From Phycisphaeraceae bacterium (GTDB taxonomy: Bacteria; Planctomycetota; Phycisphaerae; Phycisphaerales; Phycisphaeraceae), in contig NYZC01000184.1 of assembly GCA_002686995.1 (NCBI GenBank), forward strand, positions 1 to 39,478: a stretch of DNA of 39,478 bases, read 5' to 3'. Below, in pieces: positions 1-8,300 of the stretch. A program made the translations under genes and the position numbers. The notes under the pieces are model-generated. The model did no database searches and had not been told where the DNA came from. It saw nothing but the letters and a program-made list of their open reading frames with translations. Every line of letters begins with the position of its first letter. Position 1 is the stretch's first letter.

Positions 1-69
1 ATACCCCATACCCCATACCCCATACCCCATACCCCATACCCCATACCCCATACCCCATACCCCATACCC
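1..69. repeat. ATACCCC heptamer tandem array
   Basis: Nine perfect copies of ATACCCC fill positions 1-63, and a partial tenth ends at 69. The array starts at the first base of the window, so it may continue upstream. On the minus strand it reads as GGGG runs separated by TAT, a pattern compatible with a G-quadruplex. It ends 6 bp before the -10-like box of glcD, so it occupies the place where a -35 element would lie. Confidence 0.97.
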
Positions 70-86
70 TCCGCTAGAATGGCTGC
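70..86 (+). promoter_or_regulatory. -10-like box TAGAAT just upstream of glcD (candidate leaderless start)
   Basis: TAGAAT at 75-80 matches five of six bases of the TATAAT consensus and is followed by six bases and then the glcD ATG. There is no Shine-Dalgarno sequence in that gap. The 12-mer TCCGCTAGAATG (70-81) plus a 5-nt gap before ATG recurs exactly upstream of clpS on the other strand. No -35 hexamer is visible because the heptamer array fills that space. The leaderless transcript is inference. Confidence 0.5.
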
Positions 87-1523
87 ATGGCCGATGCCAT
101 CGCCGAACTTCGCGACCTGCTTGGTCCCGACCTCGTGCTCAGCCAGCGTGACGAACTGTTCGTCTACGAGTGCGACGGCTTCACCGTAGCCAGGGGTGTA
201 CCGGACGCCGTCGTCTTTCCCGAGAGCACCGAGCAGGTCTCTCAGTGCGTGAAGGTGCTCGCGCGTCACGGGCTTTCCGTCGTGCCGCGCGGCAGCGGCA
301 CGGGACTCGCCGGCGGCGCGGTCGTCTACGACGGCGGCGTCATGATCTCGCTGAGCCGGATGAGCCGGATCGAGTCGATCGACTTCGAGAACCGGGTCGC
401 GGTCGTCCAGGCCGGCGTGCGCAACCTCGCCCTGTCCGACGCGATGGCGGGAAGCGGCTGGCGGTTCAGCCCGGATCCGTCGAGCCAGCGCGCCAGCTCC
501 ATCGGCGGCAACGCCTCGACGAACGCCGGCGGCATCAACACCCTGAAGCACGGCGTGACGACCAATCACATCATCGGAATGGAGTGCGTGCTGCCTGACG
601 GCACCATCGTGCAGTGCCGCGCGAACGATTTATACGACGGCATCGGCGCCGACCTGACGGGCCTGATCTGCGGGAGCGAAGGCACGTTCTGCCTCGTGAC
701 CCGACTCTGGTGCCGGCTCGTGCCCGAGCCGAAGGCGATCCGCACCGTGTACGCGGTGTTCGATTCCGTGACCAGCGCCTGCAAGAGCGTGGCGGACGTC
801 ATCGCGGCGGGCATGGTGCCGGCCTCGATGGAGATGATGGACGGCGGCATGATCCAGGCCGTCGAACAGGCGTTCCACTTCGGCTTTCCCGATGACGTCG
901 CGGCGATGCTCCTGCTCGAGATCGACGGCGTCGACGACGTGCTCGACGAGCAGATGGATCAGATCGTCGGCATCTGCGTCGAGAACCAGGCGACCGACAC
1001 CCAGAAGTGCGCCGATCCGGCCCGCCGCGCCGAGCTGTGGGCCGCCCGCAAGAAAGCGTTCGGTGCGGTGGGGCGCATGAGCCACAGCTACTGCACGCAG
1101 GACGCGTGCCTGCCGCGGTCGATGCTTCCCGAGGCGATGGCGCACATCGCCGAGCTCGGAAAGAAGTGGGACATCACCATCACCAACGTCTTCCACGCCG
1201 GCGACGGCAACATTCACCCGATCATGCTCTTCGACGAGGACGACCCGGAAGAGGTCCAGCGCGTGCTGCTGCTCAGCGTGGAGGTGCTGGAGTACTGCGT
1301 CGACATCGGCGGCACGATCACCGGCGAGCACGGCGTCGGCATCGAAAAGCTGCACCTCATGAATAAGCAGTTCAGCGCCGACACGCTCGACGCTTTCCTC
1401 GAGCTCAAGAAGACGTTCGATCCCGATCAGCGTCTCAACGACGCCAAGCTCGTGCCGAGCGACCGGATGACCATCGAGATTCTCAAGCCGGTGGCGGCCA
1501 ACGTGCCCGGAGGGGCGATGTGA
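87..1523 (+). CDS. glcD: Glycolate oxidase FAD-binding subunit GlcD
   Basis: 478 aa, the usual length for GlcD. It would oxidise glycolate to glyoxylate with FAD, as part of the GlcDEF complex. The N-terminal half is a PCMH-type FAD-binding domain with PRGSGTGLAGGA at residues 67-78 and an SSIGGNASTNAGG segment near 137-149. The C-terminal half is the FAD-linked oxidase C domain, with FHAGDGNIHP near residues 369-378 and GEHGVGIEK near 413. The ATG at 87 is the only start after an in-frame TAG at 75-77, and it has no Shine-Dalgarno site. It is the first gene of an overlapping operon with glcE, glcF and a P450. A D-lactate dehydrogenase of the same family is the main alternative, but the adjacent GlcE and GlcF favour glycolate oxidase. 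Confidence 0.93.
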   Translation: MADAIAELRDLLGPDLVLSQRDELFVYECDGFTVARGVPDAVVFPESTEQVSQCVKVLARHGLSVVPRGSGTGLAGGAVVYDGGVMISLSRMSRIESIDFENRVAVVQAGVRNLALSDAMAGSGWRFSPDPSSQRASSIGGNASTNAGGINTLKHGVTTNHIIGMECVLPDGTIVQCRANDLYDGIGADLTGLICGSEGTFCLVTRLWCRLVPEPKAIRTVYAVFDSVTSACKSVADVIAAGMVPASMEMMDGGMIQAVEQAFHFGFPDDVAAMLLLEIDGVDDVLDEQMDQIVGICVENQATDTQKCADPARRAELWAARKKAFGAVGRMSHSYCTQDACLPRSMLPEAMAHIAELGKKWDITITNVFHAGDGNIHPIMLFDEDDPEEVQRVLLLSVEVLEYCVDIGGTITGEHGVGIEKLHLMNKQFSADTLDAFLELKKTFDPDQRLNDAKLVPSDRMTIEILKPVAANVPGGAM

Positions 1524-2701
1524 TGGCGACCGGCACCGCCAATCCGATGGTCACGATCGACGACCCGGCTCGACTCGCCGGCTTCGTCGACGAGTGCCGC
1601 GCAGACGGGCGGCCGATCGTCGATTACGGCGTCGCCCACGAAGGCGTCGGTCACGCGCCGCCGCTCGAGCACGCGCGCCTGGTCCAGGCAGGGGGGATCA
1701 TCGAGCATTACCTGCGCGACATGACGGTGCGGGTGGCGGCGGGCATGACGATCGCCGATCTGCAGGCGGCGCTCGGCGCGCACCGGCAGTTCCTGCCGGT
1801 CGACGCCGATGGCGATCTGACCGTCGGCGAGGTCATCCAGCATCACGTCTACGGCCCGATGCGGGCCTCCTACGGATCGGTGCGCGACCTTCTGCTGGGG
1901 CTGCGCTACATCGACGGGCAGGCTCGCGACATCAGTGCGGGAGGCCGAACGGTCAAGAACGTGGCCGGTTACGACCTGACGCGTTTCATGGTGGGCGGGC
2001 TCGGGCAGTTCGGGCTCGTGCACGAGGCGACGCTCCGCACCTACGCGATCCCGAAGCAGGTGACGCTGGTCGAGCTCGAGATGTCCTCCGCGCCGACGCT
2101 CGACGCGTCGGTCCGCGCGTGGATGATCACGGACGCGGTGCCCGCACTGGCCTGGCTCGAGCGCCGCGAAGGATCCTGGATCGCGACCGTCGGCTATCTC
2201 GGCACGCCCAGGAGCTGCGAAGTGCAGCGCGCTTGCCTGCAGAAGCTGGCGGCGGAAGGCGAGGGCGTCAATGTTCGCGACGCGCGCAACGAATCGCTCG
2301 AGGACTACGTCAGAGAGCGGACGCGCGGGCGCTCATGGCGTCGCAGCCATGCCGCGGTCGTCAAGGTCGTGGTGGCGCCGAAGCAGACGGGCGCGTTCTG
2401 CGCGCGGATCGCCGAACGTCAGACCGGACTCGACGGACTTTCGATCGAAGCGCAGCCGATCCACGGTTGCGTGTTCCTGGGCGGTGAGGCGGGCGAGGAC
2501 GAAGCACGAGGCCTTGATGAGGACATCCGGGAGACACTCGAATCGACGGGCGGCTTCCGTGTCTGGTACCGCCGGCCGGTTCCCCACATCGAGCCGTTCC
2601 ACCCCGAGCAGCCGGATTGGAGCATGCTGGCCCGGTTGAAGCAGTCGATGGATCCCGACGATCTGTTCAACCCCGGGCGTCTGCTGGGAGGCCGGGCATG
2701 A
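1523..2701 (+). CDS. glcE: Glycolate oxidase subunit GlcE (FAD-binding)
   Basis: 392 aa from the ATG at 1523. That ATG overlaps the glcD stop (TGATG) and lies 7 nt after GGAGGGG at 1509-1515. A GTG at 1520 in the same frame is also possible. The protein is a shorter homologue of GlcD and carries the characteristic GGRTVKNVAGYDLTRFMVGG stretch (about residues 140-160), followed by a G-rich loop (GLGQFGLV). The family is a second flavin-domain subunit needed for glycolate oxidase activity. The C-terminal half is more divergent, as is usual for GlcE, and ends in a PDDLFNPGRL-type tail typical of the superfamily. Its stop overlaps the glcF start (ATGA). Confidence 0.9.
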   Translation: MATGTANPMVTIDDPARLAGFVDECRADGRPIVDYGVAHEGVGHAPPLEHARLVQAGGIIEHYLRDMTVRVAAGMTIADLQAALGAHRQFLPVDADGDLTVGEVIQHHVYGPMRASYGSVRDLLLGLRYIDGQARDISAGGRTVKNVAGYDLTRFMVGGLGQFGLVHEATLRTYAIPKQVTLVELEMSSAPTLDASVRAWMITDAVPALAWLERREGSWIATVGYLGTPRSCEVQRACLQKLAAEGEGVNVRDARNESLEDYVRERTRGRSWRRSHAAVVKVVVAPKQTGAFCARIAERQTGLDGLSIEAQPIHGCVFLGGEAGEDEARGLDEDIRETLESTGGFRVWYRRPVPHIEPFHPEQPDWSMLARLKQSMDPDDLFNPGRLLGGRA

Positions 2702-4071
2702 GCGAGACCGCCACCGAGCCACGCGTCATCAGCGCCCTGGTCGAGGCGCCGAGCGCGGCGGCGCGCGCTTCGGCGACGCTTCACCTGGACCACCCGACGT
2801 ACGACCGCTCGCTCGACTGCGTGCACTGCGGGCTCTGTCTTCCGGCCTGTCCGACCTACACGCAGAACGGGCGCGAGGCCGATTCGCCGCGGGGTCGCAT
2901 CTACCTCATGAAGGGGCTGGCCGACGGGAAGATCGAGCCGACGGCTTCCGTGGTCGAGCACCTTGACCTGTGCCTCGACTGCCGTGCCTGCGAGACCGCG
3001 TGCCCTTCGGGCGTCGTGTACCACGAGCTGATCGAGGAGACGCGCGCCCAGCTCGACCGCGATCGCCAGCCGGGTATCGTCGATCGGCTGGTCAACGCGA
3101 TGTTCTTCCACGTGTTTCCGCATCCGCGCCGGCTCAAGCTGGCGGTGGCGCCCGTGCGGCTCATGCAGAAGATCGGCCTGTGGCGCGTGCTGACGCAGGG
3201 GCCGTGGCGGCGGCTGCTGCCGGCCCAGCTCGAAAAGATGCAGCAGATGCTGCCGACCGAAGGCGCGCTCTGGGAATCGACGCTCGACGAGATCTACCCG
3301 GCCGACGCGCCGGACGGTGTGAAGAAGGGGACCGTGGGATTCTTCGCGGGCTGCGTCGGCAGCGTGATGTTCCAGCACGTCAACCGACAGACGATCGCGC
3401 TGCTGCAGCGCGCGGGCTGCGATGTCGTGGTCCCGCGCACCCAGCAGTGCTGCGGGGCGATTCATCACCACGCGGGGCGCGTGGCGTCGGCGGAGATGTT
3501 CGCAAAGCTGAACATCGACGTCTTCACGCCGGCGTCAGGCGGCACGGAGGTCGACTGGATCGTCAACAACATCGCCGGCTGCGGCGCGATGCTGAAGGAT
3601 TTCGCCCACCTGCTGCGCCATGATCCGAAGTACGCCGACCGGGCCGCGGAGTTCAACCGGCGGGTGCGCGACATCAGCGAACTGCTCGTCGAGCTGGACA
3701 TGGCGCCGCCGACGAACCCCATCGAGCAGACCGTCACGTACCACGACGCCTGCCACCTCGCGCACGCCCAGAAGGTCACCGACCCGCCGCGCAGACTGCT
3801 TGCGTCGATTCCGGGCCTGACCGTCATCCCGCTGCCGGAGTCGGACATGTGCTGCGGAGCTGCGGGCACGTACAACCTCGCCCATCCGAAGATGGCACGC
3901 GACCTCGCGGAGCGCAAGATCGGCCACATTCAGAAAACAGGAGTGCGCCGCTGCGTGACCGCGAATGTGGGCTGCGCGATGCAGATCCAGTCCGAAGCGG
4001 AGCGCATGGGCGTCGACCTCGAGGTTTCACACCCCGTGACGCTCCTGCACGAGGCATGCTTCGGCCAATGA
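2698..4071 (+). CDS. glcF: Glycolate oxidase iron-sulfur subunit GlcF
   Basis: 457 aa from the ATG at 2698, which overlaps the glcE stop as ATGA and follows GGGAGG around 2686-2691. The longer frame reaching back into glcE has no support. Two ferredoxin-type 4Fe-4S motifs are visible: C41xxC44xxC47xxxC51 and C92xxC95xxC98xxxC102. Two cysteine-rich (CCG) domains follow, with QQCCGAIHHHAG in the first, and YHDACHLAHAQ and DMCCGAAGTYN in the second. This is the GlcF/heterodisulfide-reductase-like layout that passes electrons from the flavin subunits to the membrane quinone pool. The gene overlaps the downstream P450 by ATGA, so translation of all four genes is probably coupled. Confidence 0.93.
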   Translation: MSETATEPRVISALVEAPSAAARASATLHLDHPTYDRSLDCVHCGLCLPACPTYTQNGREADSPRGRIYLMKGLADGKIEPTASVVEHLDLCLDCRACETACPSGVVYHELIEETRAQLDRDRQPGIVDRLVNAMFFHVFPHPRRLKLAVAPVRLMQKIGLWRVLTQGPWRRLLPAQLEKMQQMLPTEGALWESTLDEIYPADAPDGVKKGTVGFFAGCVGSVMFQHVNRQTIALLQRAGCDVVVPRTQQCCGAIHHHAGRVASAEMFAKLNIDVFTPASGGTEVDWIVNNIAGCGAMLKDFAHLLRHDPKYADRAAEFNRRVRDISELLVELDMAPPTNPIEQTVTYHDACHLAHAQKVTDPPRRLLASIPGLTVIPLPESDMCCGAAGTYNLAHPKMARDLAERKIGHIQKTGVRRCVTANVGCAMQIQSEAERMGVDLEVSHPVTLLHEACFGQ

Positions 4072-5309
4072 ACGCTCCGCTCACCGACGACCCGGACTAC
4101 GAGCTGTTCTACCGCCAGCGGCTTGCGAACCCCTATCCGCTGCTTGCGCGACTGCGCGACGAGGATCCGGTGCACTTCTGCGCGCCGATGAAGACCTGGC
4201 TCGTCACGCGCTACGACGACGTGTATGCAGGTCTGCGCGACACGAAGCGTTTCTCGACGAATCGTGACGCCATGTACAACGCGCCGCTCCGGCCCGAGAA
4301 CCGCGAGCGGGCGCAACCCCTGATCGAGAACCTCGGCACCTGGCTGCTGAACGTCGATCCTCCGGACCATACGCGGCTGAGGCGGCTGGTGAACCTCGCG
4401 TTCACGCCCAGGTTCCTGCAGGCACTCGTCCCGCGCATCGAGTCGATCGTCGACCGGCTCGTCGAGCAGACCGCGGCGTGCGACGAGGTCGACTTCATTC
4501 GCAGCTTCAGCCTGCCCCTGCCCGCGCGGGTCATCTGCGACATGCTCGGCATTCCCGAGGCGGACCAGGACCGGTACTGCCGGTGCGTCGAGGGCCTGCT
4601 CCCGTTCAGCTCTGCCGCCGGCCCGGGTCTGAACGACGCCCTCGACGAGGCACGTGCGAACCTGGACGAGCTGCACGAGTTCTTCGAGGGCCTGCTGAAC
4701 GAGCGGCGCAGCGATCCCCGGGACGACCTGCTCAGCGCGCTGGTTCACGTCGAGGAGGAGGGCGATCGTCTCAGCCGCGCCGAGCTGTTCGGTTTGTGCG
4801 TCTTCCTGTTCGTGGCCGGACACGAGACCACGTCGGGCATGATCGCGACGGGCACGCTTGCGCTGCTGAGTCACTCCGACCAGTTCGAGAAGCTCAAGGC
4901 GAACCCGGACGATGTCGTGGATTCAGCAGTGGAGGAGATCATTCGCTACGACGCCTCGGTGACGCGCGGCGCTCGCCTGGCCCTGGAGGATTTCGAACTG
5001 CGCGGCCGGCACATCCGGAAAGGGCAGACCGTCATCCACCTCATTCATTCCGCCAATCGAGATCCCAGGCAGTTCCCCGAACCGGACCGTTTCGACATCA
5101 CGCGTCACCCCAACAAGCACCTGGGATTCGGGTTCGGCATCCACTTCTGCATGGGCGCGCCGCTGGCGCGCCTTGAAGGTCAGATCGCGTTCAAGGCGAT
5201 CGCTCGCCGCCTCGGTGACATGACGCTGAACAGCGATTCGTTCTCATACAAGCCCGCAATGGGGATTCGGTCGCTCGAGGCGCTGCCGGTGCGGATCAAT
5301 GAGCCATGA
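4068..5309 (+). CDS. Cytochrome P450, fourth gene of the glc operon
   Basis: 413 aa from the ATG at 4068, which overlaps the glcF stop (ATGA). It is a typical soluble class I bacterial P450 without a membrane anchor. The hallmarks are complete: I-helix AGHETT (residues 250-255) with the acid-alcohol pair E253/T254, the ExxR motif E290-I-I-R293, and the heme loop FGFGIHFCMG with proximal Cys361. No ferredoxin or ferredoxin reductase gene is visible in the window, so its electron donor is unknown. The overlap with glcF is the notable point: P450s are not standard members of glc operons. Its substrate cannot be told from sequence. Translation from further upstream inside glcF is unlikely. Confidence 0.93.
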   Translation: MNAPLTDDPDYELFYRQRLANPYPLLARLRDEDPVHFCAPMKTWLVTRYDDVYAGLRDTKRFSTNRDAMYNAPLRPENRERAQPLIENLGTWLLNVDPPDHTRLRRLVNLAFTPRFLQALVPRIESIVDRLVEQTAACDEVDFIRSFSLPLPARVICDMLGIPEADQDRYCRCVEGLLPFSSAAGPGLNDALDEARANLDELHEFFEGLLNERRSDPRDDLLSALVHVEEEGDRLSRAELFGLCVFLFVAGHETTSGMIATGTLALLSHSDQFEKLKANPDDVVDSAVEEIIRYDASVTRGARLALEDFELRGRHIRKGQTVIHLIHSANRDPRQFPEPDRFDITRHPNKHLGFGFGIHFCMGAPLARLEGQIAFKAIARRLGDMTLNSDSFSYKPAMGIRSLEALPVRINEP

Positions 5310-5366
5310 CCCACTCATGCCCCGCTTTCCGGTGCCGCGACATGGACGATGACCGACACGCCTGAC

Positions 5367-8300
5367 TCAGCGCTGCCGGCGTGCCTCGATCCACCTTTCG
5401 ATCGACGTGTTCGACTCGTCGCCGACAGGTAATTTCCAGCCATGCCGCGTCAATGGGGCCGGATCGATCTTCGGAAGTGTCGATGCGCTCGCGGTCACGG
5501 CCATCGCGCCCCAGGTCTCCGGATCCAGCGCGTCGGCCGTGGGCCGTCCGTGGTCGGCGGCTCGCGCCGGTGGCGTCACCGAGTTCGTGAAGTTCTGCAG
5601 AATCGCCTGCAGGTCGTCGCTGCCCACGATGCCATCGAGGATGCCGTCCGGACCGGACACGTCGCCCTGCGACAGGTCGCCCACCGGCACCTGGCGCGTG
5701 AAGTTGGCGAGGACGATCTGCAGATCGTTGACACCGACGGTGAAGTCACCGTCCAGATCGCCCAGGATCGTGACGATCAGGCGCGGTGCCGTGACCGTGA
5801 ACGCTGCGGCGGCATTGGTCGCATCGGCGATCAGGGCGGTGTCGTGCGACTGGCCGGTCACGATCTCGAACGTGTAGACGCCCAGCGCGCCCGGCTGAAT
5901 CTCGTAGTCCACCCGGATCAGACCGTCCCGATGGTCAACGGCGAACGGCGACGCCGTGAAGTTGACGGTGCCGTGGTAGTACTCGGTCGGCAGGCGGTCG
6001 GTGTTGCCGCCTGCGTTGAGCGGATCGGGCGCGGTGGCCGCGGGCGAGACCGTGGCCTGGCCGCCGCCGGTCAGCGCCACCTGCGTCCCGGCGCCCGGCC
6101 CTTCCAGGCGCACGCGCACCGAGTAATTGAGCAGGCTCACCGAGGAGCCGTCGTCGGTGTCCAGGACGATGTCGACCGAACCCGTGCCGGCGGCGAAATC
6201 CGGCGTCGTCACCACCCGGTCTTGACCGGTCAGCGTGATCGTCGCGGCTGCGCCCTGTGCCGGGGCGCGCTGCGGCGCCGCGGCGGGCAGCACGCGCCCC
6301 AGGTCCGCGCGCAGCGGCTGCTTGTCGAGATCGTCCACGATCGCGTCGCCGTCGAGGTCGGCGAAGATCGAGTAGGCCGGATCTCCGGCGCTCGCCCCGA
6401 GGGCGTCGCGCACCGGTTTGATATCGAAGATCGTCGCCGCGCCGTCGCGGTCGACGTCGGCGCGAGCGGCGTCGAAGCGGAACTCGAAATCGCCGCCCGC
6501 CGTGAGGTCGCCCGACGGGAACTGGCTCACGCCGTCCACCCACTCTCCGTCCAGCGCCGCCGCGGAGTCGGTCGCGGTGACGTTCGCGTCGTCCAGCACG
6601 AGCAGCAATCGGTCGGTGGCGAGCGGTGACGAAAGCGTCCATACCGCCTGGAACGCTCCGGCCGGACCGGTTTCGGTCAGGAACCCACTGAATGCGTAAT
6701 CGTCGTTCGCATCCTCGACACCGTCCGGCCCCAGCGTTCCCCGCAGGAGAAGGTCGGACTGGACGACGTTCACCGGCTCGTCGAAGCGAATGATGACCTG
6801 GTCCGCATCCGTCCAGGGCAGGGGGTCGAGCTGCGCGACGGATCCGACCGGAATCGCGTATCCCCGGGCGCCGCCGGAACCGGCCGGTTCGAGTGCGTCG
6901 AGGAACGCGCCCGTCCACGCCGTGCCGCCGATGAGCACGCTCGTGACGCGCGGCGGGAGCGGCACCACGCTGACGGTGCCGTTGGACGTCGCCGATCCGC
7001 CGTCGCCGTCGGTGACGTCGAGCGTCACGGTGAACTGACCGCCGTCCGAGGGCACCCACGCCACCGTTTCGCCGACCAGCTGCGTCGTCGCTCCCGCGTT
7101 CGGTCCGGTCGTGAGCTCGATCGTCCAGGTGAACGTCAGCGGGTCGGCGGCGCCGGCCGGATCCGTCGCGGCGGCGCTGAGGTTCTGGGATGTGCCCTCC
7201 ATGCCGGTCGCGGACACGTTGAACTGCGTGATCGTCGGGTCGAGGTTGTCGACCAGCACGGTCTCGGTCGCGATGCCCGCATCCCCGTCATCGTCGTTCA
7301 CGGTCACCGTGGCCGTGAACGAGCCGCTCGGACTGTCGTCCAGGTAGGTGTGCATCAACGTGAACGACTGGCCTGTGGCGGCGCCGGAGCCGTAGGACAG
7401 CGTCTGCACGTTGGTCGGCGAAGTCGGATCGTCCCAGTCGACCTCGAGGGTGAAGGTGTCCGTGATGCCCACGTCGCTGAAAGAACCTGTCAGGGTGGCG
7501 GTGCCGGTCTCGTTGATCGTCGTCACGGGATCGAGCAGGACCGCCGGGGCGACGCCTTCGACGACGAGCCGCTGCTGCGCCGCGTTCTCGAACAGCGTGC
7601 CCCCTGTCGTCATCAGATCGACCTGGATCGTGTAGGCGAAATTGTCCCCGTACCCGTGGGTCACGTCGCCGGACGAGGTAAAGGACTCGATCGTGCCGTC
7701 TCCCCAGTTCACGATGATCTCGTCGACGTCCGCGGCGCCGGGTCCGGTCACCTGGCCCAGCGTCAACGTGTAGGTCTGCTGCTCCATGACCGTTGTCGCG
7801 CCGCTGATCGCGATGGTCGGAGCGATCACGGCGTTGACGACCACCGGCTGGACGCCGAATGTCTCGTTCGCGTCGGCCACGACGAAGTAGTCGCCGTCGT
7901 ACGCGAAGTTCGTGAACACGAGAAGGGCGTCGTTGACGCCACCGCTGTCATCGTCCGCGGCCAACTCGTTCCCGTCACGATCGATCAGGCGGACGACCGG
8001 ATCGATCAGGCTGTTCCCGACGGTGCGATCGCTGCGTAACGCCGCGGTCAGGGCGTCGCCCGGCGCGGCGGAGATTCGGAAGAAGTCGAGATCCCGGTCG
8101 AGTCCGTTGGCGATTGCGCCCGTCAGCGACGCGGCCCTGGTGTTCGCGATCAGGGGCACCAGGCTTCCGGCCAGGTCATTGGCAAACGGCAGGTCGGCGG
8201 CGCCGACGCCGGCTACGCCGTCATCGTTCGCCTCGGATTCCGCGGTCAGCAGATCCGACGCGCCGGGCCGGTTGATCGTGGTGGTCAGCGCGTAGGTTCC

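Noticed and set aside
1-69. CRISPR array
   Set aside because: The heptamers are contiguous, with no spacers and no cas genes.
2419-3471. A 350-codon minus-strand frame across glcE/glcF
   Set aside because: It overlaps two well-supported genes and has shadow-type composition with no motifs.
5310-5366. Terminator between the first P450 and the convergent giant gene
   Set aside because: I could not find a convincing stem-loop in this 57-bp gap.
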